From positions 12,903,906 to 12,967,905 of the forward strand of contig NW_025335941.1 in assembly GCF_004798865.1 (NCBI RefSeq): DNA of 64,000 bases. Reading direction: 5' to 3'. The notes beneath the pieces are model-generated. The model was not told the DNA's origin. It did not search any database and saw only the letters and a program-made list of their open reading frames with translations. Both the position numbers and the translations under genes were made by a program. Positions within the stretch are counted from its first letter, which is position 1. The number at the start of each line of letters is the position of its first letter. This document shows positions 25,148 through 36,430 of this stretch, piece by piece. This stretch comes from Varanus komodoensis. Its lineage: Eukaryota > Chordata > Lepidosauria > Squamata > Varanidae.

Positions 25148-25465
25148 ACCTTTATAAAGCCGTCCAGGTTCATGGCCAACACTGCATCTTGTGCTAGTAA
25201 ATTCTACAGTTTAATTACGTGTCACTGCAAATTACTGTGCTATTCCATTTGCAAGCTGGACACAGTGTAGGAGGGCTTAGGCTGAAAACTTCAACCAGCT
25301 TCTAATTCTTGTGTCTGACGGCTCCGCTAAAATATGGCAAAGTGCTTTACCACTGGCTTTCAGAATATAATCTGAGGTCACACTTGTGGCATAAGGGCTT
25401 GGTATCAGACTGCCACAGTTGCAACTAATGGCAAATATGGAATTAGGAAGCAGGAAATAAATGCA

Positions 25466-25790
25466 CGGGGCTGGCCTTCCCATAAGGCAAAGTGGGACAG
25501 CTGCTTCAGGCAGCAGATTTTGCGTGACAATAGAAAAGCAGCAAATTTGTAACTGTATTTTTACTGCCAGAGGAAGGAAGATATTCTTGTGGGGATTTGT
25601 TTGTTTCTTTGATTGTTTGTCTAGGATGCCAAACTAATTTGACTGGCCCAGGATACTATGCACCTGGACTTTGGGACAGGGGGCATGCTGGGAATTGTCG
25701 AAATTTATGTCTAAACAAACACAAGTACCCCTTTGCCTTTGGCACCATCTGCTACTGGCATGTAGCCCCTTGAAATAGGCCCTGGGGCTG
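25466..25790. mobile_element. Possible hAT-like MITE of the GGGCTGGCC type
   Basis: Starts cggggctggccttcccataa, then gcaaagtgggacagctgctt and caggcagcagattttg, resembling the family of the element at 1669. The right end is probably near ataggccctgggg at 25780. The ends pair poorly and no target duplication was found. Confidence 0.4.
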
Positions 25791-27989
25791 AAATAGATTC
25801 TCCATCCCTTGCCTGTAGCTATTCAGAATAGGAACAGGGAGAGATGACTTCATATCAGCTCAGACTACTGATTGATCTCGTTCTCCAGGGTTTCAGATAG
25901 GGACCTTTCCCATCTATACGTGGACATGCCTCATGTTGAAACTAGAGCCTTCTGCATGCCACTAAGCCATGGGCCCATTCCCAGAAGGCTGGAAAACCCA
26001 AAACGGATCATTCAGAAGCAGCTTAGAAAGGTCCGTACTACTATTACATAAAGTTTATTACATAGACAGTGTAGAACAATTGATAAAATACAAGTGACAT
26101 TTACAAATCCTGGTTACATCCTACCCTTTTGCCATTCAGCAAGTATCCAGTTTGGAATCCTATACTAAAACAGGATTTTAACAAGTTCCCCTGGGGAGGG
26201 GCTGGGGGAGAGGTTTCCTGTAGCATAGACCAAAAAGAAATAATAATTGGACAGAAAAAGGTACCACAAATAAGTCTACTGAAGTCTAAAGCATATACAT
26301 AATCATGGATCAAAATCTCTGTTATGTCCATGGTGTCTGGCTGAGTCCTGCTGAGAATTGTAGGCTTCTAAAATATGTACTGCCCTTTGCCTTAAACTGG
26401 ATTATTCAGTCTTTAGCATACAGATCTTGAAAAGCAAGCAAAGTCCAGCCCTCTAGAGTTCCACAGAAGGCCATACCCTTTCCCCTACACCTCATCTTTT
26501 CACCAACTGCCAATTATCTGGTGGTTTCCCAGCCTTTGTCATATTTTTCCCATTCTAAAAGGTTGAAATCGCCTCTCCTAAGGCTTAGCTATTGAACTAA
26601 ATTATGTTTAGAATTTGACAATGACAACAACGAAAAGATCAAGATACAACACTGTGGCGTATGCTTGTGGGCATGATTGTAAGCATTCCAAACTGGCAAG
26701 GAATGAATGGCCGTCGCAAAACCTGACAAAAGCATGGTCACCAAGCCAAACAGAGCACATAAGACTCTCAAAGGACAGAAAATATGCCTTAACAAAGCAT
26801 TTGGTTTCCTCTTGCTGGTCCAGCTTTTCATTTCTGCCAACTAGGAAATGGCTGCCTAAGTGGAAGGGAATACAAGATTATGTTCTTCCTGAACTCTACT
26901 GAGCAGCATAAGACAGAAATGTAGTTGAATTGTTGTATGATAATACATTTGTAGGGTGATGCATTATAGTCATTCTTTTTTCTCTTGAATTGAGTCAAAA
27001 ATCTCATTTGGCTCCACTGCAATATGTCAGCACTAGGTATTAATCTCAATAAGATGAAAATCAAATGTTGTCACCAAACTATCCATGCCATTTATTCTTA
27101 ATAGCCACTTACTTTAATAATGTACATGAGAAGTGCAAGCAATAAAAATATTGCCATTGCATTTCAGAACTCAACCATCTTGCATTTCTTCAGCTTCTCC
27201 TCAAAAAAACGGGGGGAAATCTCCAAACTGAAAGAATGTGCTACTATTTCTTACAAGGTAGCTGCAGAAATACAGTGAATGAGTGAGCGAGCATGCAAAA
27301 CCAGACACTGGAAATTTAGAAAATTCAAGACTGGCAGCCACCCTATAGTGTCTGTTTGGTAGCTGTGTGCTTTATGTATAGAAACCACCTCCATATTCAG
27401 GCCTTTCCATGTGATCCAACAACACATGCCCTGATTACTGTTTAATCTTTGGATAAAATCCTTATTCTGCTTCAATATTGCAATGTTCCATGTGCACAGT
27501 TTAATTAGGAAGGAGAACAATAGAGACTTGGTCATAGGAGATAAAGTTGGCTGAATGTACAGTCTAAAACAGGAAAGGAAATGCACTTACAAAATGGCAG
27601 CAAGTAGGATAGGGTGTAGATTTGCTTCTCTTTTCTAAATAGATTTTTTTCATATGAATGCTGTAGCATTTGTGGAGCTCAAGAGGAGAGCACACAGCCA
27701 CAGAAGAGGTGTATGTATTTGCTTAAGGTACACTCTCTTTTTTAAGTGTTTGTACACAAAATTTTCAAAAATATTAACAATGGTGCACACAGACATGAGA
27801 GGGAGTTCCATTGCTCTGCATTTTGTGCATCAGTAGCTTTCACCTTGTTTATAAGAAGGCATTTATAATTAACGAGGCAAAACCAAGCACATTGCTCTTC
27901 TAGCCCATCTGTATGACATAATAGAACAGAGTGCAGTCACTCCTTAGCTTTGTATAAGAGCAATATGATATTGGAATTTTACAATAAAT
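25791..27989. other. Non-coding, nothing firm recognised
   Basis: The segment 25990-26110 (tttattacatagacagtgta) looks like the end of some interspersed repeat but I cannot classify it. The rest shows no motif. Confidence 0.4.
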
Positions 27990-28772
27990 TCCTTTCCTAA
28001 TTATCCCTAACATGGATTTTGCCTTTTTCACAGCAGCACTGGGCCATAGTGAGCTGAATGACATTGTCATTGAAAGGTCTACCATACCGTCAATATTTCT
28101 TTTTTGCTCAGGCACCTTTCCAATCCTTTAAAAAAACACCCTAATAGTAGAGGCACACCACTTCACTGATTACTCCTAATTCCAGATCATTTATGTATAC
28201 GTTGAAAAGCACTGGTCCCAAAACAGATCCCTGTGGGGCTCCACTGTTTACATTCCTCCATTGGGAGAATCAATCATTTATGCCTAGTCTTGGCTCTTTG
28301 TTCTTGAACCTGTTATCGATCCATAAGTGGACATCTCCTCTTATGGTTGCTAAGGAGTTGTTGTTGAGAGGTTTTGTCAATATCTTTTTGGGAGTCCAAT
28401 TAAGCAATACCTACCAGATCACTCTTTACCAGACTGGGCTTTTGCAGAAGCCATGTTGATATTTGTTCAGTAGGGCTTGTCCTTCTTCATGCTGACTGAT
28501 TCTATGTTTAATAATACTTTCAACCAACTTACCTGGGAACAGACATTAAGCTAACTGGCATCTCATTTCCTTAATCTTGTTTTAAAAAATGGTGTTATTG
28601 GCCATTCACCAGTGCTCTGGTACAGTAGCTGACACAAGGAACACATCTTTGTCAGAAGATCACCAATGTCATATGTAAGGTCTCTAAGAATTCCAGGATG
28701 GATACCATCTGGGCCTGATGATTTATCACATTTCACTGTGTCAATAAAGTTAAGAGTTTTATCTTTTGTCAC
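27990..28772 (-). mobile_element. CR1-type LINE reverse-transcriptase fragment
   Basis: On the minus strand, from right to left: DKSSGPDGIHPGILRDL and WPITPFFK, the fingers region of a CR1 reverse transcriptase; then NKYQHGFCKSPVW; WIDNRFKNKEPRLGIN; and [18 protein letters not shown] at 28187-28240, the motif-B region. The PIFKKG and catalytic YADD parts between and after these are shortened or lost, so the copy has internal deletions as well as stops. The terminal part left of 28180 is CR1-like but badly eroded. Confidence 0.8.
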
Positions 28773-28881
28773 CAGCAGTTTCCCACAATCTCCTTTTGGG
28801 GGAAAAAAATCTGTTCCAGCACAGATATATAGGTATATATAGAAAAATCTGTCCTATACCTTTGCGGGGAAGACAGATTAT

Positions 28882-29086
28882 CATTCCACATTGCACTTAT
28901 ATTCCACCCAAGGAAGCTAACATGGCTCCATTTTATCTTTCCAACTGCATCCCTGTGAGGTACATTGAGCTGCGAGTTTGTGACTGACCTGTCACCCAGT
29001 GAGCTTCATGGCCAAGTGAGGACTAAAACCCTGATGCCCCAGGTCCCCAGTCCAGCACTCTAACCACCACACCACACCAGGTCTCA
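28882..29086 (-). mobile_element. tRNA-derived SINE, moderately old
   Basis: Reads, reversed, from cactctaaccaccacaccac at the tRNA-like head to cacttatattccacccaagg at the tail side, through ccctgtgaggtacattgagc. It has a promoter head and body but carries many substitutions relative to 24908. Confidence 0.75.
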
Positions 29087-30393
29087 GAATTCAGCCCCCC
29101 TCTTCATCTCCTCATCTTTCCTTGGTCCAGCTACCTTCCCAGCTGGTTCCCTGCATTTGCTCTATTTAAATAATTCTGTATTGCTAGCCTACTGTTATTC
29201 GTTTTATATCTTTTATTGTCTGTTTGCGTTTATTTTATGCAAGTCTGTGCTCCCTTTTTTACAAAGCAGATCCAAACAGTGCATTCCCATCATGTGGCGA
29301 ACCTGTTGCCTCCCATCAGATCTCCACAGCAAGACATCCTGATCTCAGGATCCTTCAGCCTTCAGTGCACACTCATTCTGCTCCTGCCTGTATCAGCCCA
29401 AATATCCCAAATTATTTTCTTTGGTTACACACACCACACCCAAGCCCCCTCTGATACTCCAGATGTGTTGGGCTAAATACATCATATCACCTACCAAGCT
29501 CTCCTGGCTCTCCCATCAAACACTATGAACACATAGACCCCGGTGGCAACAGCAGCACCTTAGACAGCTGCAAGAGCAGAATCCCTGGGCAATTACGCCT
29601 GTCTTGAACCTGCCACCATGCCACACTCCTGGAGTAAACACATACCTGCACTTGATTCCAGGTGGTACAGAGCATATTGGCCTTCACTGCATTCCCAAAG
29701 ATCCGATTCCTCAAGCATGGCTAGAGAGGACTACAAGAGAAAGAGAAAGAGTGTCACAGTCCTGAGCCATAATTTAAAGGACAGTAAGCAGCTCATGAGG
29801 GCATGGCAATTAACTGAATGACAATGGAAATGTGTATAAAATCTGACATTCTGCTATTTATTATAACAATAAAAATGTAGGAAAGCATAGAAATTAATTA
29901 CAGTTCTCTTTTACTTCAGACAGAGTTACTAGAAACTGAAAGTCTAATAAAAAAGCAATAAACAACACTACAGGGCACTGCTTCAAAATTATTTTCATAC
30001 ATCATTCCTTTGTGAATAAGCACATTATTATATCTCTCATTTAGAAATCCACATCTATGCAGTTTTGGGGGGATATTCATTTATAATAATTCACATTTCA
30101 TTTCTCTGTTTAAAGGGGTAATAGAGCCCTATTCATTCTCAGCTCCTAAAAGGAATGTATCCACACAGTGTTTTGAATGGGGACACAAATGGCTGCAGAA
30201 CTGAAGAATTTAGTGAAAATATGATGGAATTCCCAGAACAAAAAATAAGGACTTTATATGCCTCAGGTTACTATTTCCATAGTTAGACCCAGTCTACGTT
30301 TCATTATATAGTGATGCCTGCATCCGAACAGTAAGTAATTAGGGAATCTATTAAGCCAGCTATCAACCAGGAAGTACAGCCTATTCTTTGCAA
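29087..30393. other. Non-coding, nothing recognised
   Basis: Several overlapping short frames near 29157-29476 look open in two frames of the + strand only because the region is poor in A-rich stops. No family match. Confidence 0.45.
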
Positions 30394-30488
30394 ACAGCCT
30401 TTCTCAAGCATCATCCCCCAGATTTAATTGGTCTTCAATAACCATCATCCCCAAGCATTGGCTGGGGTGAAGGGAGTTACAGTCCAAC
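30394..30488. mobile_element. Short TIR element fragment (CAGCCTTTCTC type)
   Basis: Left end cagcctttctcaagcatcat, interior ataaccatcatccccaagca and gggagttacagtccaaccc, matching the palindromic short element better seen at 43679. The right terminus is missing. Confidence 0.45.
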
Positions 30489-30496
30489 CCATGTAT

Positions 30497-30715
30497 GTAT
30501 TTGCTTGCTTGTTACTTTATAATTCACTTTTTCTTCCAAGGAACTCAAGGTGAAAACCATGGTCGTCGTCATCATCGTCGTCGTCATCCTCCTCTTCCTC
30601 CTCATTTTATCCCATGAGGTAGGCAGGGCAGGAGTAAGTGACTGGCTCAAAGCCACCCAAGACAGCTATGTTGCAGAAGTTGGTATCTGGCAACCCTTGT
30701 TAGACCACAGTCCTG
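30497..30715 (-). mobile_element. Old tRNA-derived SINE with GTC/ATC-rich insert
   Basis: The segments cactttttcttccaaggaac, cctcattttatcccatgagg and agtgactggctcaaagccac follow the reversed SINE body. A trinucleotide expansion (gtcgtc, atc, ctcctc units at 30563-30605) has grown inside it. The tRNA-like head is lost. Confidence 0.55.
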
Positions 30716-30944
30716 GGTGCAAATATTATCTATTTCACTTTTAAATGAGGATCATATCTATTACCCTCTGGAATTCAAAGGCAGTTAGATGTTGGTTTAA
30801 TTAATTGACCTGTTTTTTTGGTTCCCTTCACCTTGCATTACTAGGACGGGACACACTATGCAAGCTAATATACAATAGAAATGACAAATCCACTACAGCA
30901 TTCTTAGGCCAAAAAATATCTAGGAAAGAAAGCTCACATCAATT

Positions 30945-31237
30945 AGCATAATGAATGCCTGGGCAGACAAATAGGTGTTGATCTGGCACCACAAAGAATA
31001 TAATGTTGGCACCCACAATTCCATGGGGAGGATGTTCCACAACCAGTGCCACAGCACAAAAGACTCTCTCCCTCATTGTTATTTAGCCTACAGATGGCAT
31101 TTGGAGAAGAACCTCCCAAGATGACCTCACAGCATGGACAAGCTAGAAGAGGAATAATGCTGCTGCAGATATTTGTGTCCCAAGCCATTTAGGGCTGTAA
31201 AGATGAGCACCAGCACATTCAGTTGGGCTTGGAAGCT
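30945..31237 (-). mobile_element. L2-type LINE, 3' part (left of the BovB insertion)
   Basis: The minus frame reads SFQAQLNVLVLIFTALNGLG and then KYLQQHYSS, matching the L2 pattern FRAQFKVLVLTYKALNG. Further left, the region before the C-terminal APSLFVFRR segment is recognisable but broken. It is the continuation of the piece at 33415-33860. Confidence 0.7.
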
Positions 31238-33414
31238 GTTGTTGTTGTTGTTAGTCGCGAAGTCGTGTCCGACCCATCGCAACCCCATGGACAACATTCC
31301 TCCAGGCCTTCCTGTTCTCCACCATCCCCCAGAGTCCACTTATGCTCAGGCCGACTGCTTCAGTGACTCCATCTAGCCACCTCATCCTCTGCCGCCCCCT
31401 TCTTCTTTTGCCATCTATTGTTCCCAGCATTAGGCTCTCCTCCAGGGAGTCCTTCCTTCTCATTAGGTGGCCAAAGTATTAGAGTTTCATCTTCAGGATC
31501 TGGCCTTCTAAAGAGCAGTCAGGGTTGATCTCCTCTAGGACTGACCGGTTTGATCGCCTTGCTGTCCAAGGGACTCACAGGAGTCTCCTCCAGCACCACA
31601 ATTCAAAGGCCTCAATCCTTTGGCGCTCAGCCTTCCTTATGGTCCAGCTTTCACAGCCATACATTGCAACTGGGAAAACCATAGCCTTGACCATACGCAC
31701 TTTTGTCGGCAGTGGGATGTCTCTGCTTTTTAGTATGCTGTCTAGATTTGCCATAGCTTTCCTCCCCAGGAGCAAGTGTCTTTTAATTTCTTGGCTGCAG
31801 TCCCCATCTGCGGTGATCTTGGAGCCCAGGAAAATAAAATCTGTCACTACCTCCATTTCCTCCCCATCTATATGCCAGGAAGTGATAGGACTGGATGCCA
31901 TGATCTTAGTTTTCTTAATGTTGAGTTTCAAGCCAACTTTTGCGCTCTCCTCCTTCACCCGCATCAAGAGGTTCTTCAGTTCCTCTTCACTTTCTGCCAT
32001 GAGTGGTATCAACCGCATATCTGAGGTTGTTGATATTTCTCCAGGCAATCTTAATTCCAACTGGTGATTCATCTAGCCCCACATTTCTCATGATGTGCTC
32101 TGCATATATGTTAAATAGGCAGGGCGACAGTATACAGCCTTGCCGAACTCCTTTCTCAATTTTGAACCAATCAATGGTCCGGTGTCCAGTTCTCACTGTT
32201 GCTTCTTCACCCGCATATAGGTTTCTCAAGAGGCAAATAAGATGGTCTGGTACTCCCATCTCTTTAAGAACTTGCCACAATTTGTTGTGATCCACACAAT
32301 CAAAGGCTTTAGCATAGTCAATGAAGCAGCAGTAGATGTTTTTCTGGAACTCCCTAGCTTCCTCCATGATCCAGCATATGTTGGCAAATTGATCTCTAGT
32401 TCTTCTCCCTCTTCGAAATCCTTCCTGTACTTCTTCTCGGTCCACATAGTGCTGGAGCCTAGCTTGTAGGATTTTGAGCATAACTTTGCTAGCATGTGAA
32501 ATGAGTGCAATGGTGCGGTAGTTTGAACATTCTTTGGCATTGCCCTTCTTTGCAATCAGAATGTAAACTGACCTTTTCCAATCCTGTGGCCACTGTTGAG
32601 TTTTCCAAATTTGCTGGCATATTGAGTGTAGCACTTTTACTGCCTCGTCTTTAAAGATTTTGAATAGCTCAGCTGGAATACTGTCACCTCCACTAGCTTT
32701 GTTGTTGCTCAGACTTCCTAAGACCCATTTGACTTCACATTCCAGGATGTCTGNNNNNNNNNNNNNNNNNNNNNNNNNNNNNNNNNNNNNNNNNNNNNNN
32801 NNNNNNNNNNNNNNNNNNNNNNNNNNNNNNNNNNNNNNNNNNNNNNNNNNNNNCAATTTTCTTGAAGAGATCTCTGGTCCTCCCTATTCTATGTTTTCTT
32901 CTATTTCTTTGCACTGTTCATTTAAGAAGGCATTCTTATCTCTTCTAGCTATTCTCTGGAATTCTGCATTCAATTGGGTGTATCTTTCTCTTTCTCCCTT
33001 GCCTTTCTCTTCCCTTCTTTCCTCAGCTATTTGTAAAGCTTCCTCGGACAGCCATTTTGCTTTCTTGTATTTCTTTTTCTTTGGGATGGTTTTAGTTGCT
33101 GCCTCTTGTACAATGTTGTGAACCTCCGTCCAGAGTTCTTCAGGCACTCTATCAGATCTAATTGCTTAAATCTATTTGTCACTTCTACTGTATATTCATC
33201 AGGGATATGATTTAGGTCATACCTGAGTGGCCTAGTGCTTTTCCCTACTTTCTTCAATTTAAGCCTAAATTTTGCAACCAGAAGCTCATGATCTGAGCCA
33301 CAGTCAGCTCCTGGTCTAGTTTTTACTGACTGTATAGAGCTTTTCCATCTTTGGCTGTAGAGCACATAGTCAATCTGATTTCTGTGTTGACCGTCTGGTG
33401 ATGTCCATGTGTAG
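31238..33414 (-). mobile_element. RTE-BovB LINE, 5'-truncated, inserted in an L2
   Basis: Reads on the minus strand: end of the AP endonuclease (YTWTSPDGQHRNQIDYVL, catalytic SDH in GADCGSDHELL); linker KKAKWLSEEALQIA; reverse transcriptase with motif A (CFIDYAKAFDCVDH), motif B (GVRQGCILSPCLFN) and a damaged motif C (YAVD instead of YADD, 32008-32019); then GLKLNIKKTKIMAS, FIFLGSKITADGDCS and MYGCESWTIRKAERQ; ending RTRLRD-stop at 31251 and an (AAC)n tail at 31238-31252. Frameshifts lie near 33150, 32890 and 31995-32005; two in-frame stops, after ELWCWRRLL and ILKMKL, look like CGA-to-TGA and CAA-to-TAA changes. It is dead, about 2.2 kb of a usual 3.2 kb. Confidence 0.95.
32754..32853. other. 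Assembly gap (100 N) inside the BovB
   Basis: Exactly 100 N, a common placeholder for unknown length. The left flank encodes DILECEVKW and the right flank RTRDLFKKI; in BovB as I remember it these are about 59 residues apart, so the true gap is probably nearer 180 bp. Confidence 0.95.
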
Positions 33415-33860
33415 CCCCACAGACAATCAATTACAGTAATCCAGTAGGAGTTACCAGAGCTTTTAGGCAGACTCTGTTCATCCAAATAAGGTCACAGCTA
33501 GCAAATCAAGCACAGCAGGTTTTGTTGTTTTTTTAATCTAACAACCAAGGCCACTTGGTTGACAAGGCTGGATCAAAGAGTTCCTGCAAGCTGTAGACCT
33601 GCTTTTTAGCAGAGTAAAATCCTATCTAGGACAGGCTGCATACCTAATTACAAAATGTGGAAAAGTACCTGCCCACAAGGCCTCTGTGTTGCCAGGATTC
33701 ACTTTACTGATTTCTCTCTACCCCTTTACTAGAGCCAGACATTGTTTCAGTAGCTGCACAACCTCAGCCAGGATGCACAGGACTGTAAATCAGACAGGGA
33801 ATCCGTATCGTACCGAAAACACAAGACAGGCTCCTAAGCACATCTAGATAACATCTTCCA
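33415..33860 (-). mobile_element. L2-type LINE, 5' part (right of the BovB insertion)
   Basis: On the minus strand, NPGNTEALWAG (L2 pattern NPDKTEALW), KKQVYSLQELFDPALS (pattern EQVRSLGVLLDPSLS) and LLLDYCN-stop-LSVGL (pattern SRLDYCNALYVGL) follow in order, with frame changes and stops. It is cut at SVGL by the BovB; about 40 L2 codons between this point and SFQAQ are missing on the other side. Confidence 0.75.
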
Positions 33861-34962
33861 GTGGGCGAAGACTAGAGAGACCACAGAATTATCTGTAGCC
33901 CAGCCTCTCCCCTGCTTTCCCCACCCACTCTTTTTTCTTCTACAAGCATGTAATTACAGCTTCATAAAAGATGCTGTCCACAGAAGCAGGGAGGGAGCAG
34001 GGAAAGAGGTTGAACAGACAGATCCTCCTCTGTAACCTGTCACAGGCACACAGGAGGACCTTCCTCTGTGCAACATCTCATAGCACCCCAGATGCTGTCT
34101 TGGTGAGTGGGCTTAGTGGCGATTTAAAAGGGGCCACTGGTGACAACTAAGGGCTTTTCTACATAAAGCTGTTAAACCAGTGCATCTGCACTTGCTTTTG
34201 TCCCCGAACTGAGTTTCAGGTAGTACACAAGGAACATTTCCTTACTGCTTTTCCACTACATAACCCCTAGGTGGTGCTGTGGTACAGTAAGATAGCCCAA
34301 ACACACAAGAGGAAATTGCACTTTCTGTCACCATCAAAAATAACACTTGTTTTCCCTGATGTTAAAAAAAACAAAACAAAACCTTGTGGAAAGTGATGTT
34401 TACAAACAAAAAGGGAAACTAGAGGGCCTTGGAATCATCTCAATAACCCACAATCAGCAATGAACAGGATATGATAAGCACACAGCGAATGCTTCATATA
34501 GGAAATCCCTAAGTAAGCTATTTTAAAAACTAATTCCAGGAAATAGGTGATCCCCACTGTCTCCAGCAGCATTCTGGCAAGAAGCACATTGATCTCAGTG
34601 TTCAGCATAACAAGTAAAGAATGGCTTCTGTCTTGTTCTCCACTTTTGCAGAAAGGGAGGGGAATTTAAGCGCCTTTAATACATTACATGCTACAATATT
34701 AGAGAACATGCTATAACAGAAATGCTACAATGTAATAGTTACATGCAAATATTTGTGATAGCAGTCTGATGGTCCTCTGGGGCAATTTGGCTCAGGAGAA
34801 GGGCAATTAGAAGGGAAGACTAAGGGCACTCTATGTATCTTCACCCTAAATTATACTTTGCCTATGGCATTCCCCCTATGCAGTTTCAAATATATTGGAG
34901 AGGAGCCATAGATCAGGGGTACGGCACATTCTGCAAGCAGGAACTGAGGTCATTGTCATCAC
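33861..34962. other. Non-coding, nothing recognised
   Basis: No coding or repeat motif stands out; a short A-rich patch lies near 34364-34383. Confidence 0.5.
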
Positions 34963-35174
34963 AACATTGCCTTTATATCCCACTTCTTTTTCCTCTTGTG
35001 AGGAACCCAAGTCAGCTTACATGGCTCCATTTTGTCTTCAGAACAAAAACCCTGTAAGCAGGTTAGACTGAGAGTGAGTGACCGGCCCAAAGTCACCCAG
35101 TGAGCTTCACAGCCAAGTGGGGACTAGAACCTCGATCTCCAGTCCAGCACTTGAACCACTGCATCACATTGCTC
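34963..35174 (-). mobile_element. tRNA-derived SINE, moderately old
   Basis: Reversed SINE order: cctttatatcccacttcttt, then gtcagcttacatggctccat, ggttagactgagagtgagtg and cacttgaaccactgcatcac. The head keeps a recognisable but changed box B (tagaacc). Confidence 0.75.
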
Positions 35175-35204
35175 CATCCCTTACAACTCCAGTTCAAGGG
35201 ACCA

Positions 35205-35272
35205 GGAGCCACTGCCAGTGTTGGGCTAGATGAACCAATGGGTTGACTCAATATAAGGGAGCTGCCAGTGTT
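35205..35272 (+). mobile_element. CR1 LINE 3' terminus
   Basis: The segments tgttgggctagatgaaccaa and tgactcaatataagggagct are the CR1 3' UTR end of the type that finishes with a short TTCTTATG-like repeat, here lost. Only about 70 bp remain. Confidence 0.6.
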
Positions 35273-35276
35273 TCAA

Positions 35277-36141
35277 GCCATTTTCATGCAGTGATAAGGA
35301 AACTTTCACTCAATGAATTTCCTGTTGTCTGGCTGTCAAAGCACGGAAATCCCGTCAGAAAAAAACTGATAACCCCAAATTGATGAATAAATAATAAAGG
35401 CAATGAATAATGATGGAGATTCAAATGGAACATAATCAAGCGTAGGGGTATTGTTACAAATGGATCACACCGATTAAAGCAAAAGGTTGCTCATTTAACT
35501 ATAGTGCTTCTTCAACAGGAACTTGTCTGAAATTTCCATGTGAATGAGAGAGAGTTTGATTGCCCAATATCAGGTCAAGCGTGTAATGCTGAAGTCAGTT
35601 GCAGCTAATAGAAATTTATCACAGTCAGCTGTTATATTAATGGCTTGCCAGATGCTGTTTGCAGAACTTGAAAATGGATATATATGTATGAGCAGCAGGC
35701 AACACAGGTAAATATATGGAAGCAACCAAGGTGTGCCAAATGTCATTTTGCTGAGAACGCCATCTGCTCCTTCTTCCTGGCCTCTTTGTCTGTCTTTGGA
35801 AAGTCAAAGTCTAGTGGCAGCATGCACTGGGTAGGTATTTTAGTGACAGATATTAGTCTGAAAAGCCATTCTCACATTTTCTACAGAAAGAAGAAATTTA
35901 ATGAAAGAATCAAACACTTAGAATTTTAAAAATCTCCTATTCTTCCACCTAACCATGTTTCAGCTCTGATTTGTGTGCAGGCCTTGCCAAATACATCCTG
36001 TCCCTAGGATGACCAGATGCAAAAGAAGACTGGGCTCAGTCTTGAATAGTGATGCAAGAGAGGGAAGCATGTTCTGCATAGATGCCTGGCCACCAAATTT
36101 TCAGACATTGACTTGGCACTGCATGTCCCATATGCCTATCA
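35277..36141. other. Non-coding, nothing recognised
   Basis: No motif was identified. Confidence 0.5.
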
Positions 36142-36430
36142 CAGGGGTGAAGAACTTCAGGCCAGGCAGCCAAATCCTGCCCTCCTCAGGTCCCACCCTG
36201 GACCTCTGGAATTCTCCTTAACTATTGGCAGTAAAAGCTTTAAGTTAAAATACTCAGGTATGCTGGCCCCAGCCCCTTTGCCTGTTTTTAAAAAATGGTG
36301 GTGGTGGTGGTGGTATTTTGTTTTTGTTTTTTGCATTTGGCTCCAGCCCTCACTGGATTGCAGCCCCAAGGAACTTCTCCAACATGGAAATTTTTTCCTC
36401 AAGCTGGAAAAGGTTCGGCATTCCTCCCAA
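36142..36430. mobile_element. Possible hAT-like MITE
   Basis: The left end caggggtgaagaacttcagg resembles CAGGGG-type hAT ends; ggttcggcattcctccc near 36408-36424 may be a decayed right end. A (GGT)n run lies at 36297-36313. There is no clear target duplication, so the call is weak. Confidence 0.35.

Noticed and set aside
30563-30605. A CRISPR-like or other spaced repeat array
   Set aside because: It is a trinucleotide expansion inside an old SINE; there are no regular spacers.
31525-32067. 180-codon + strand frame as a gene
   Set aside because: It is the opposite-strand shadow of the BovB reverse transcriptase.
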